A stretch of 50,194 bases of DNA from Elusimicrobiota bacterium (GTDB taxonomy: Bacteria; Elusimicrobiota; Elusimicrobia; UBA1565; UBA9628). This document shows, piece after piece, positions 33,094-39,692 of this stretch. Numbering within the stretch: the stretch's first letter is position 1; every line of letters starts with the position of its first letter. The stretch spans positions 1 to 50,194 of the forward strand of contig JACQAZ010000049.1 of the NCBI GenBank assembly GCA_016194705.1, in the 5' to 3' direction. The notes under the pieces were generated by a model. The model had not been told where the DNA came from and searched no databases. It saw only the letters and a program-made list of their open reading frames with translations. The translations under genes were made by a program, and so were the position numbers.

Positions 33094-35061
33094 GTGCGCA
33101 TCGCCGAGGTCGCCTTCCCGGTCCCGCTCCACCGGGCGTTCCATTATGAGGTGCCTTTCACCCTTGCGCCAGGCACAAGAGTGAGGGTCCCGTTCGGCCC
33201 GCAGCGGACGGTCGGGATGGTCTTGTCGGTCTTTGAGGGCGAACCGGAGCGCCCCCTCAAGAAGATCGAGTCGATCCTCGATCCCGAGCCGATCCTGACC
33301 CCCGAGATGGTCAAGCTCGCCCGCTGGCTCTCGGGCCGCTATAGCGCGCCGATCGGCGAGTGCGTCAAGGCCGTGCTGCCGGCCTTCGTCAAGTCCGGGC
33401 AGGAACCCGCTCCGTGGATTCGGCCGACGAGTCAGCCTAGTCCACGCCCTTCTTTCACTTTGACCGCCGGGCAGGACCAGGCCCTCAAGCTCCTGCTCGG
33501 CCGCATCGACTCTCACGAATTCTCCGCGGCGCTGCTCTACGGCGTCCCGGCCTCGGGCAAGACCGAGGTCTACCTCCGACTGATCCGCCGCGCGATCGAA
33601 GGGGGCGGCCAGGCGCTTTTCCTCGTGCCCGAGATCTCGCTGACCGCCCCGTTCTTCGAGGAGTTCAAGTCTTCTCTGGATGTCCCGGTCGTGCTGTGGC
33701 ACAGCCGGCTCGGCGCGCGCGAGCGGAGGCTCGCCTGGCTCGGACTGCGCCGCGGCGAAGTCAAGGTCGTCGTCGGCGCGCGCTCGGCCTCGATGCTCCC
33801 GTTCCAGGACCTCCGGGTCGCGGTCATCGACGAGGAGCAGGATGAGTCGTTCAAGCAGGAGGAGCAGTCTCCCTTATATCACGCCCGCGAGGTCGTGCTG
33901 CACCGGGCTCGCCAGTTCAAGGCTTTGGCGGTGCTCGGTTCTGCGACGCCCTCCTTGGAAGCCTGGGAGCTGGCTCGCCAAAAGGAACTCGAGCTCGTCG
34001 CCATGCCCGACCGCGTCTCGAGCGTCTCGCGCCCTAAGGTCGGGCTTGTGGCGCTGCCCCTGTTCGGCTGCCTCTCGGAGCCGCTGCTCTCGAAGCTCAA
34101 GGACCGCTTGGGCCGGCGCGAACAGTCCATCCTCCTGGTCAATCGCAGGGGCTTTGCAACCTTGGTCATGTGCAAGCAGTGCGGCTGGGTCGAGCGCTGC
34201 GCCGACTGCGGGGTCGCCAAGATCCAGCACGAGGAGGGTGGCGTTTTTTTTCTGCGCTGCCATCACTGCGAAAAAAAAGAGCCAATGCCGGCGCAGTGCC
34301 CGAAGTGCTCCAAGCCCGCGCTGCGCGTGACCGGCACGGGCACGCAGAAGGTCGTCGCCGAGCTCAAGAAACTGCTGCCGGGCGCGCGAGTGCTGCGCAT
34401 GGACCGAGACACGGTCTCCAAAGAGGGCAAGGAGGAGGCGCGGATCTACGAGAAGTTCCTCGCGCGCGAGGCCGACGTGCTGGTGGGCACCAAGCTCGTC
34501 GCCAAGAGCTTCCATTTTCCCGATGTCACGCTCGTCGGTGTGGTCGACGCGGACACGATGCTCAACATGCCGGACTTCCGCGCCTCGGAGCGCACGATGC
34601 AGCTCCTGGCGCAGGTCGCCGGCCGCAGCGGCCGAGCCGAGAAGCCCGGCGAGGTTCTGCTGCAGACCTTGTACCCCGATCACATCGCGATCTCGAAGAC
34701 CGTCGACGGCGATTATTCGGCCTTCGCCGAAGGCGAGCTGAGCACGCGGCGCGAGCTCGGTTATCCGCCGTTCTCGGTGCTCGTGAGGCTGGTCTGGACC
34801 GGCAAGGAGGAACCCAAGGTCTCCGAGGCCGCCCATGCCGCGGCCGAGAAGCTTCGCGAGCAGCTGATGCCGCTCGGCCACGAGGTCGTCGGCCCCGCGC
34901 CGACCGTCATCCGCCTGGCCTCGGGAAAGTTCCGCTACCACGCCCTGATGAAGGTCGGCGACTCCGCCCAGCTCATGCGCGCGCTCGAGGCCGCGCGCGC
35001 GGCCGAGTGCCCGTCGGGTATCAAGCTCAAGATCAACGTCGATCCGTATGACTTGTTCTGA
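33094..35061 (+). CDS. priA: Primosomal replication restart helicase PriA
   Basis: A 655-residue 3'-5' helicase that reloads the replisome at stalled forks. An N-terminal DNA-binding domain (AEVAFPVPLHRAFHYEVP) precedes the helicase: Walker A GVPASGKTEVYL near residue 150, DEEQDESFKQEEQSP in the DEAH position, and GSATPSLEAW. The zinc-binding Cys clusters (CKQCGWVERCADC, CHHCEKKEPM, CPKC) follow, then helicase motifs V/VI with LLAQVAGRSGRAEKPGE. GTG at 33094 gives a normal N-terminus. The DEEQ variant replaces the usual DEEH. A hairpin begins 7 bp after the stop. Confidence 0.95.
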   Translation: MRIAEVAFPVPLHRAFHYEVPFTLAPGTRVRVPFGPQRTVGMVLSVFEGEPERPLKKIESILDPEPILTPEMVKLARWLSGRYSAPIGECVKAVLPAFVKSGQEPAPWIRPTSQPSPRPSFTLTAGQDQALKLLLGRIDSHEFSAALLYGVPASGKTEVYLRLIRRAIEGGGQALFLVPEISLTAPFFEEFKSSLDVPVVLWHSRLGARERRLAWLGLRRGEVKVVVGARSASMLPFQDLRVAVIDEEQDESFKQEEQSPLYHAREVVLHRARQFKALAVLGSATPSLEAWELARQKELELVAMPDRVSSVSRPKVGLVALPLFGCLSEPLLSKLKDRLGRREQSILLVNRRGFATLVMCKQCGWVERCADCGVAKIQHEEGGVFFLRCHHCEKKEPMPAQCPKCSKPALRVTGTGTQKVVAELKKLLPGARVLRMDRDTVSKEGKEEARIYEKFLAREADVLVGTKLVAKSFHFPDVTLVGVVDADTMLNMPDFRASERTMQLLAQVAGRSGRAEKPGEVLLQTLYPDHIAISKTVDGDYSAFAEGELSTRRELGYPPFSVLVRLVWTGKEEPKVSEAAHAAAEKLREQLMPLGHEVVGPAPTVIRLASGKFRYHALMKVGDSAQLMRALEAARAAECPSGIKLKINVDPYDLF

Positions 35062-35117
35062 GATGGGAAGGCCCCAGTATCCTGGGGCCTTGGGGTAGCT
35101 CATTGCGAGTCCCTGTC
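35060..35117 (-). ncRNA. Putative small RNA copy 2 (antisense-like to a GUC-anticodon tRNA)
   Basis: Predicted from a TTGACT-N17-TACACT promoter (35152-35124) with expected start at 35117. The ~58-nt RNA would begin GACAGGGACUCG, continue AAUGAGCUACCCC, and end with a perfect 10-bp hairpin closed by GAUA (35091-35068). The reverse complement of the 5' part reads like a tRNA 5' half lacking its D-loop: GGGGTAGCTCA, then CGAGTCC and CTGTC. CTGTC is the form of an anticodon loop with GUC (Asp). No reading frame is evident. The U-tail is weak, so the 3' end is uncertain. Confidence 0.5.
35068..35091 (+). terminator. Hairpin after priA, shared with small RNA copy 2
   Basis: AAGGCCCCAG and its exact complement enclose a 4-nt loop, 7 bp after the priA stop. 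There is no strong T-run on either strand, so termination strength is uncertain; it may serve both converging transcripts. Confidence 0.5.
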
Positions 35118-35123
35118 GCACTC

Positions 35124-35152
35124 AGTGTAACAGTGGGTGTTTTCGCAGTCAA
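35124..35152 (-). promoter_or_regulatory. Promoter of small RNA copy 2
   Basis: Minus strand: TTGACT (35152-35147), a 17-nt spacer ending in TGT, and TACACT (35129-35124). It is an extended -10 promoter with a near-consensus -35. Confidence 0.7.
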
Positions 35153-35157
35153 GGCCC

Positions 35158-35216
35158 TGAAAACGAGAAGGCCTCGGTTTCCCAAGGCCTTCAGGGTAGC
35201 TTATCGGATCCCTCTC
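35158..35216 (-). ncRNA. Putative small RNA copy 1 (antisense-like to tRNA-Glu(CUC))
   Basis: Predicted from a TTGACG-N17-TACACT promoter (35251-35223) with expected start at 35216. The ~59-nt RNA would begin GAGAGGGAUCCG. That is a perfect 12-nt complement of the neighbouring tRNA-Glu from anticodon base 36 back through the 5' strand of the anticodon stem. It continues AUAAGCUACCCUG, which pairs with the tRNA D-stem and acceptor side (two G-U pairs) if the tRNA D-loop is bulged out. A 10-bp hairpin with a GAAA tetraloop (35191-35168) and the U-rich CUCGUUUUC end it. It has no coding potential. Confidence 0.55.
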
Positions 35217-35222
35217 GCTCCG

Positions 35223-35251
35223 AGTGTAACAGAGATTCGCGCGGGCGTCAA
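35223..35251 (-). promoter_or_regulatory. Promoter of small RNA copy 1
   Basis: Minus strand: TTGACG (35251-35246), 17 nt ending in TGT, TACACT (35228-35223). The geometry is identical to copy 2, which lies 99 bp further along. Confidence 0.7.
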
Positions 35252-35269
35252 CCCCGTGGGTACGACAGC

Positions 35270-35341
35270 TTCCGGAGGCGGGATTCGAACCCGCACCTTA
35301 TCCTTGAGAGGGATCCGTTCTACCGGTTAAACTACCCCGGA
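35270..35341 (-). tRNA. tRNA-Glu (anticodon CUC)
   Basis: Folds as a 72-nt cloverleaf. Acceptor TCCGGGG pairs with CTCCGGA (one G-T pair). D-stem GTTT/GAAC encloses AACCGGTA. Anticodon loop CTCTCAA has CTC at 35308-35306. The variable region is 4 nt, and T-arm GCGGG-TTCGAAT-CCCGC is perfect. The 3' CCA is not encoded. The first anticodon-stem pair is G.A. It lies 11 bp after the stop of the basic-tailed protein gene and upstream of two small RNAs on the same strand. Confidence 0.93.
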
Positions 35342-35352
35342 AGCTCAATTCT

Positions 35353-35907
35353 TTAGACGGGCTTCGTCGGCGGCGGCCCTTTCTTCAACTGCGGCTTGCG
35401 CGCGACTTTGGCCTTGCCGAGCTTCGGCGCGCCCTTCGCGACGCGGCGCGCTCTCTTGGGCGCGGGCCCCGAGGCGACGGGCTTGGGCGTCTTGGCCTTC
35501 GGCGGCTTCGCCGAGGCGTGCTTGGCGCGAGGCTTCTTGACCTTGGCCTGCTTGGGCTTCTTGGGCTTGGCGCCGCAAGTCATCCGGCCCTCGGCGCAGA
35601 GCTTGCTTTTCTCGTTCTTGAGCAGCCCGAGCGCAGGCTGAGCCTCGGCCGGATTGAGCCACTTCACGTGGCTCCAGAGCCGCAGCGAGGAGCGCAGATG
35701 CGCGACGTCGACCTTTCCCGAGTCGTCCCTGTAGGGCAGATGAGGCACCCTTTCGCCCTTGGTCCCCTTCTCGACCGAGGCGAACGAGGAATCGGGCAGC
35801 TTCCCGATGTAATCCTTGCCCCACCCCGTCGCGTTTCCCTGTCTTGCGGCGAAAATGACCGCCGCGCCCGCCAGCCCGACCGCCAACGCCCACTGTTTCT
35901 TGCTCAT
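35353..35907 (-). CDS. Hypothetical protein with Lys/Ala/Pro-rich (histone H1-like) tail
   Basis: A 184-residue protein of unknown function. It begins with a short hydrophobic stretch (WALAVGLAGAAVIFAA) that could be a signal or membrane anchor. Then comes a ~60-residue domain with KLPDSSFASVEKG, a PHLPYRDDSGKVDVAHLRSSL segment (central part PYRDDSGKVD) and SHVKW. This resembles a short module found in phage structural or maturation proteins (my recollection, not tested). From about residue 110 on it is almost only Lys, Ala, Pro and Arg, like histone H1 or DNA-compacting tails. The 5' leader has GGGGGGA before ATG 35907 and a TGCCCC/GGGGCA hairpin at 35931-35946. Confidence 0.6.
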   Translation of the reverse strand: MSKKQWALAVGLAGAAVIFAARQGNATGWGKDYIGKLPDSSFASVEKGTKGERVPHLPYRDDSGKVDVAHLRSSLRLWSHVKWLNPAEAQPALGLLKNEKSKLCAEGRMTCGAKPKKPKQAKVKKPRAKHASAKPPKAKTPKPVASGPAPKRARRVAKGAPKLGKAKVARKPQLKKGPPPTKPV

Positions 35908-35930
35908 GAAGTCCCCCCCTGCTTTCGATT

Positions 35931-35946
35931 TGCCCCTAAAGGGGCA
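35931..35946 (-). other. Short leader hairpin upstream of the basic-tailed protein gene
   Basis: Perfect 6-bp stem TGCCCC/GGGGCA with a 4-nt loop, 24 bp upstream of the ATG at 35907. The sequence TATACC at 35956-35951 could be the -10, in which case the transcript would begin with this hairpin. Confidence 0.35.
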
Positions 35947-36011
35947 TAAGGGTATACGATTGACCCCCCCAAAAAGTTCCCTTTCTCGACGAGCGATCCC
36001 CCCGGATCAAA

Positions 36012-36027
36012 TGTTAGAATCACCCCC
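36012..36027 (+). promoter_or_regulatory. Extended -10 promoter of tyrS (leaderless)
   Basis: TGtTAGAAT at 36012-36020 and then 7 nt to the ATG at 36028. There is no credible -35 at 16-18 nt and no Shine-Dalgarno. Confidence 0.55.
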
Positions 36028-37191
36028 ATGAATCTGGGCGAACAGCTCGCTTTGCTCAAGCGCGGGGCGGTCTCCTTGGTCAGCGAGGAGGAACTCTCCA
36101 AGAAGCTCTCCTCCGGCCGTAAATTGCGCGTCAAATTGGGCGTCGACCCGACGTCGGCCGATCTGCACCTGGGGCACAGCGTCGTTCTGACCAAGCTGCG
36201 CGCCTTTCAGGATTTGGGCCACACGGCGGTTCTGATCATCGGCGACTTCACGGCCATGGTCGGCGACCCCTCGGGCCGCGACTCTACGCGCCCCACGCTT
36301 TCGCCCGATGAGGTCAAAGCCAACGCGAAGACCTATCAGGAGCAGGCATTCAAGATCCTCGACGAGAAAAAGACCGAGCTGCGCTTCAATTCCGAGTGGC
36401 TCCAGGATTTCATGGCGCACAAGCTGCTCGACACGCTCAAGCGCCACACAGTCCAGCAGATCATGGAGCGCGAGGACTTCAAGGCGCGCCTGCGGGAGAA
36501 CTCGCCGCTGACGATGCTCGAGACGCTCTACCCGCTGCTTCAGGGCTACGACTCGGTGGCGATCAAGGCCGACGTCGAGCTCGGAGGCAACGACCAGCTG
36601 ACCAACCTGCTCATGGGCCGCAAGATGCAGAAGGACCTCGGCCTCGAGTCGCAGGTCGCGCTGACGGTGCCCCTGCTCGTCGGTCTCGACGGCACGAAGA
36701 AGATGTCGAAGTCGTACGGAAACGCTATCGCGCTTAATGACGCTGCCAACGACGTCTTCGGCAAGGTCATGAAGGTCTCCGACGAGCTGATGCTCTCCTA
36801 TTACGAGCTGCTGACTGACGAGGACCTCGCGAAGGTGAAGGCCCTGCATCCGATGGAGGCCAAGAAGTCGCTGGCGCAGAAGCTGACCGCCCGTTTTCAC
36901 GGAGACGAGGCGGGTTCGGCGGCGAGAAAGTATTTCGAGGATACCTTCTCGAAGAAGCAGCTGCCGACGGACGACATCGAAACGATTTCCACCGAGCCGG
37001 GCACGACGCTCAGCGAGATCATCGTGAAATCCCGCTGCGTCAAGTCGCGAAACGAAGCCCGCCGTCTGATCACGCAGGGCGGAGTCAAGATCGACGGAAA
37101 GAAGGCCGCCTCCGACGCGCCGGTCAAGGATCCGCCGAGCTTCGTCCTGCAGGTCGGCAAGCACCAGTTCGTGCGCGTCAATCTCGTTTAG
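36028..37191 (+). CDS. tyrS: Tyrosyl-tRNA synthetase
   Basis: A 387-residue class I synthetase charging tRNA-Tyr. The nucleotide-binding HIGH-like motif is HLGH (in LGVDPTSADLHLGHS) and the KMSKS loop is intact (GTKKMSKSYGN). The tyrosine-binding region LLQGYDSVAIKADVELGGND is typical of the TyrZ-type group. The C-terminal S4 domain (VKSRNEARRLITQGGVKIDG) binds tRNA. Full length. Confidence 0.95.
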   Translation: MNLGEQLALLKRGAVSLVSEEELSKKLSSGRKLRVKLGVDPTSADLHLGHSVVLTKLRAFQDLGHTAVLIIGDFTAMVGDPSGRDSTRPTLSPDEVKANAKTYQEQAFKILDEKKTELRFNSEWLQDFMAHKLLDTLKRHTVQQIMEREDFKARLRENSPLTMLETLYPLLQGYDSVAIKADVELGGNDQLTNLLMGRKMQKDLGLESQVALTVPLLVGLDGTKKMSKSYGNAIALNDAANDVFGKVMKVSDELMLSYYELLTDEDLAKVKALHPMEAKKSLAQKLTARFHGDEAGSAARKYFEDTFSKKQLPTDDIETISTEPGTTLSEIIVKSRCVKSRNEARRLITQGGVKIDGKKAASDAPVKDPPSFVLQVGKHQFVRVNLV

Positions 37192-37194
37192 TTT

Positions 37195-37209
37195 TGGTAT
37201 ATTTTGGGA
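37195..37209 (+). promoter_or_regulatory. Extended -10 promoter of the FecR-domain gene (leaderless)
   Basis: TGgTATATT at 37195-37203, then 6 nt and the GTG at 37210. The position singles out GTG 37210 over the upstream TTG at 37204. Confidence 0.55.
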
Positions 37210-38106
37210 GTGAGGGATATGCCTAAGCGCCTGCCGGGGATGCTCCTGGGACTGCTCTTGTGCGCTGCGCCCATTGCCTCCGCGGAAGACCCCGCGCCCG
37301 CCGCCCAGGAGGAGAGCTGGGACGCGCGCCTGGCCGACGTCAAGGGAGACGTGCAGATCTTCGAGGGGGGCGGGGAGCAGGGCCTGCCCGCCGAGAAGGA
37401 CATGCCGGTCAACGAGGGCGACCGCCTCCTCTTGGGCGCCGACGGCAGCGCCGACCTCACGCTCGACGGGGGCAGCCTCATCCATCTCTCGGCCAACACC
37501 GATTTCACGGTCGGCCAGCTCGACCGCAAGAGCACGGCGTTCAAGCTGGCCTTCGGCACCTTCCTCGCCAAGATCGAGAAGCTTCTCAGCGCCCAGAGCC
37601 TCATCGTGCAGACCCCGACCGCGGTCGCGGCCGTGCGCGGCACGGAGTTCGGCGTCGAGGTCGACAAGGAGTCGCCGGACGAGGCGCATGTCGGCGTCTT
37701 CGACGAGGGCAAGGTCGAGGTCAAGGGCGAGAGCGGAGGGTCCGAGATCCTCATCGGCGGGCAGGAGACCAAAGTCGTCAAGGGACAGGCGCCTGCGCGC
37801 GCCTATCAGCTCAGCCGCCTGGCGCGCCACCGCAGCTACATGCGCGGCGTCCTCAAGAAGCGGCTCTCGGGCTGGCGCAAGCGGTGGAAGGCGCTGCCGC
37901 AGGCGCGCCGCCGCGAGCTGCGCGCCAAGGCGCTCTCGCGCATGCGCGAGCACGGCGAGAAGCTCAAGGAGCGGCGCCAAAGGCTCAAGGAGGAAGGCGA
38001 GCAGCGCCTGCGCGGCAAACAGCGCGGCGACGCCGAGGTCGAGAGAAAGAAGAAGAAGATGGACGAGTTCCGCGAATCGATCCGCCGGCGCAGGGGCGGC
38101 CAGTGA
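37210..38106 (+). CDS. Secreted FecR-domain protein with basic coiled C-terminus
   Basis: A 298-residue protein with a signal peptide (LPGMLLGLLLCAAPIASAED). A FecR-type beta domain follows at about residues 30-170 (GDRLLLGADGSADLTLDGG, then QTPTAVAAVRGTEFGVEVD). The second half is helical and highly charged (KLKERRQRLKEEGEQRLRGK) and probably forms a coiled coil. Stand-alone secreted FecR-domain proteins are common in diderms and are not necessarily linked to iron. The last base pairs overlap the mutase start (GTGA at 38103), an unexpected partner. Confidence 0.82.
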   Translation: MRDMPKRLPGMLLGLLLCAAPIASAEDPAPAAQEESWDARLADVKGDVQIFEGGGEQGLPAEKDMPVNEGDRLLLGADGSADLTLDGGSLIHLSANTDFTVGQLDRKSTAFKLAFGTFLAKIEKLLSAQSLIVQTPTAVAAVRGTEFGVEVDKESPDEAHVGVFDEGKVEVKGESGGSEILIGGQETKVVKGQAPARAYQLSRLARHRSYMRGVLKKRLSGWRKRWKALPQARRRELRAKALSRMREHGEKLKERRQRLKEEGEQRLRGKQRGDAEVERKKKKMDEFRESIRRRRGGQ

Positions 38107-39692
38107 CGGTCGCCGCCGCCCCGAAGGGGGCGGACCCGACGACCCTTTCCGGCATCCCGGTCAAGCTGGAGTACCAGCCGGAGGACGTTGGTCCTGCCTC
38201 CATCGGTAGTCCCGGCCAATATCCGTACACGCGCGGCCTTAAGTCCGGCGGCTACCGCGTCAACCATTGGACCATGCGCCAGTTCGCCGGCCACAAGACG
38301 GCCAAGGACACCAACGAGCGCTTCAAGTACCTGCTCGCGCACGGCGAGACGGGCCTCTCCACCGCCTTCGACCTACCCACGCTCATGGGCCTGGACTCGG
38401 ACGATCCGAGATCCCGCGGCGAGGTCGGCCGCGAGGGCGTGGCCATCGACTCGCTGGCCGACATGGAGACGCTGTTCTCGGGCATCGACCTGGCGAAGGT
38501 CTCCACCTCGATGACGATCAACCTTCCCGCGCCGGTGCTGCTGGCGATGTACCTCGCAGTCGCCAAGAAGCAGGGGGTCCCCTTCAAACGCATCCGCGGA
38601 ACCTGCCAGACCGACATACTCAAAGAGTACATCGCCCAGAACGAGTACCTCTACCCGCCCGAGCCCTCGATGCGCCTGGTGCTCGACACAATCGAGTACT
38701 GCGTGCGCGAGGTGCCCCGTTTCTATCCGATCTCGATCTCCGGCTACCACATACGCGAGGCGGGCGCCGACGCGGTGCAGGAGCTGGCGTTCACCTTGGC
38801 CGACGGCCGCGACTACGTCGAGCGGCTCGTGAAAAGGGGCTTGGACGTCGACGACTTCGCGTCCCAGCTCTCCTTCTTCTTCGACGTGCACAATTATTTC
38901 TTCGAGGAGATCGCCAAGCTGCGTGCGGCGCGCTCCATCTGGGCCAAGCTCATGAAGGACGAGTTCGGCGCCAAGCGCGAGATTTCCTGGATGCTGCCGA
39001 TGCACTGCCAGACCGCGGGAGTCAGCCTCACCGCGCAGCAGCCGCTCAACAACCTCGTGCGCGTCGCCTACCAGGCCCTGGCCGCCGTGCTCGGCGGCAC
39101 GCAGAGCCTGCACACGAACTCCTACGACGAAGCCTTGGCCCTGCCCACGGACGAGGCCGTCATGCTCGCCCTGCGCACGCAGCAGATCCTCGCCTGCGAA
39201 TCGGGCGTGATCGACACCCCGGACCCTTTCGGCGGCTCGTATTATCTCGAGTTCCTCACCGGCGAGGTCGAGGAGCGCGCGACCGCGCTGATGCGCCGCG
39301 TCAAGGACCTCGGCGGGGTCGTCCCCGCCCTCGAGAAGGGCTTCTTCCACCGCGAGATCGCCGAGACCGCCTACCGCTTCGAGGTCGACCTCGGCGCCGG
39401 GCGGCGCAAGATCGTCGGGATCAATCTGCACGCGCAAAAGGGCAAACTTCCCCCCATCCTCGAGATCAAGAGCCACGTCGAGGCCGGCCAGGTCAGGGCG
39501 CTCAAGAAGGTCAAGCGCGAGCGCGACAACGCCAAGACCTCCGCCTGCCTGGCCCGCGTGACTGAGACGGCGCGCGGGACGCAGAACCTCCTGCCGCTCA
39601 TCCTCGAGGCCGTCGAGGCCTATGCGACGGTCGGCGAGATCACCTCGGCCTTGAAGGACGTGTTCGGGGAATTCCCCGTCTTCAGCTCCTGA
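38103..39692 (+). CDS. Methylmalonyl-CoA mutase-type catalytic subunit (no B12-binding domain)
   Basis: A 529-residue TIM-barrel subunit of an acyl-CoA mutase, which interconverts methylmalonyl-CoA and succinyl-CoA in the commonest case. Recognisable segments: WTMRQFAGHKTAKDTNERFK, GLSTAFDLPTLMGLDSDDPR, RGTCQTDILKEYIAQNEYLY, the His-containing SISISGYHIREAGA and TQSLHTNSYDEALALPT. The cobalamin-binding domain is absent, as in two-chain mutases (alpha subunit/MutA-like), and no partner gene is in the window. Related isobutyryl-CoA or ethylmalonyl-CoA mutases cannot be excluded. GTG 38103 overlaps the FecR-domain gene stop; the stop overlaps the next start (TGATG). Confidence 0.88.
   Translation: MTVAAAPKGADPTTLSGIPVKLEYQPEDVGPASIGSPGQYPYTRGLKSGGYRVNHWTMRQFAGHKTAKDTNERFKYLLAHGETGLSTAFDLPTLMGLDSDDPRSRGEVGREGVAIDSLADMETLFSGIDLAKVSTSMTINLPAPVLLAMYLAVAKKQGVPFKRIRGTCQTDILKEYIAQNEYLYPPEPSMRLVLDTIEYCVREVPRFYPISISGYHIREAGADAVQELAFTLADGRDYVERLVKRGLDVDDFASQLSFFFDVHNYFFEEIAKLRAARSIWAKLMKDEFGAKREISWMLPMHCQTAGVSLTAQQPLNNLVRVAYQALAAVLGGTQSLHTNSYDEALALPTDEAVMLALRTQQILACESGVIDTPDPFGGSYYLEFLTGEVEERATALMRRVKDLGGVVPALEKGFFHREIAETAYRFEVDLGAGRRKIVGINLHAQKGKLPPILEIKSHVEAGQVRALKKVKRERDNAKTSACLARVTETARGTQNLLPLILEAVEAYATVGEITSALKDVFGEFPVFSS

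Noticed and set aside
35060..35216. Riboswitch or attenuator
   Set aside because: No gene follows in the transcript direction (the RNAs run into the antisense side of priA), and the two units have their own promoters and hairpins.
35092..35216. Plus-strand tRNA genes or pseudogenes
   Set aside because: The tRNA-like 5' halves lack a D-loop, 3' half and T-arm. The strong promoters point the other way. Kept only as an alternative origin of the small RNAs.
35960..35965. TTGACC as -35 of tyrS
   Set aside because: It lies about 50 bp from the TAGAAT -10, far beyond a usable spacer; the extended -10 suffices.
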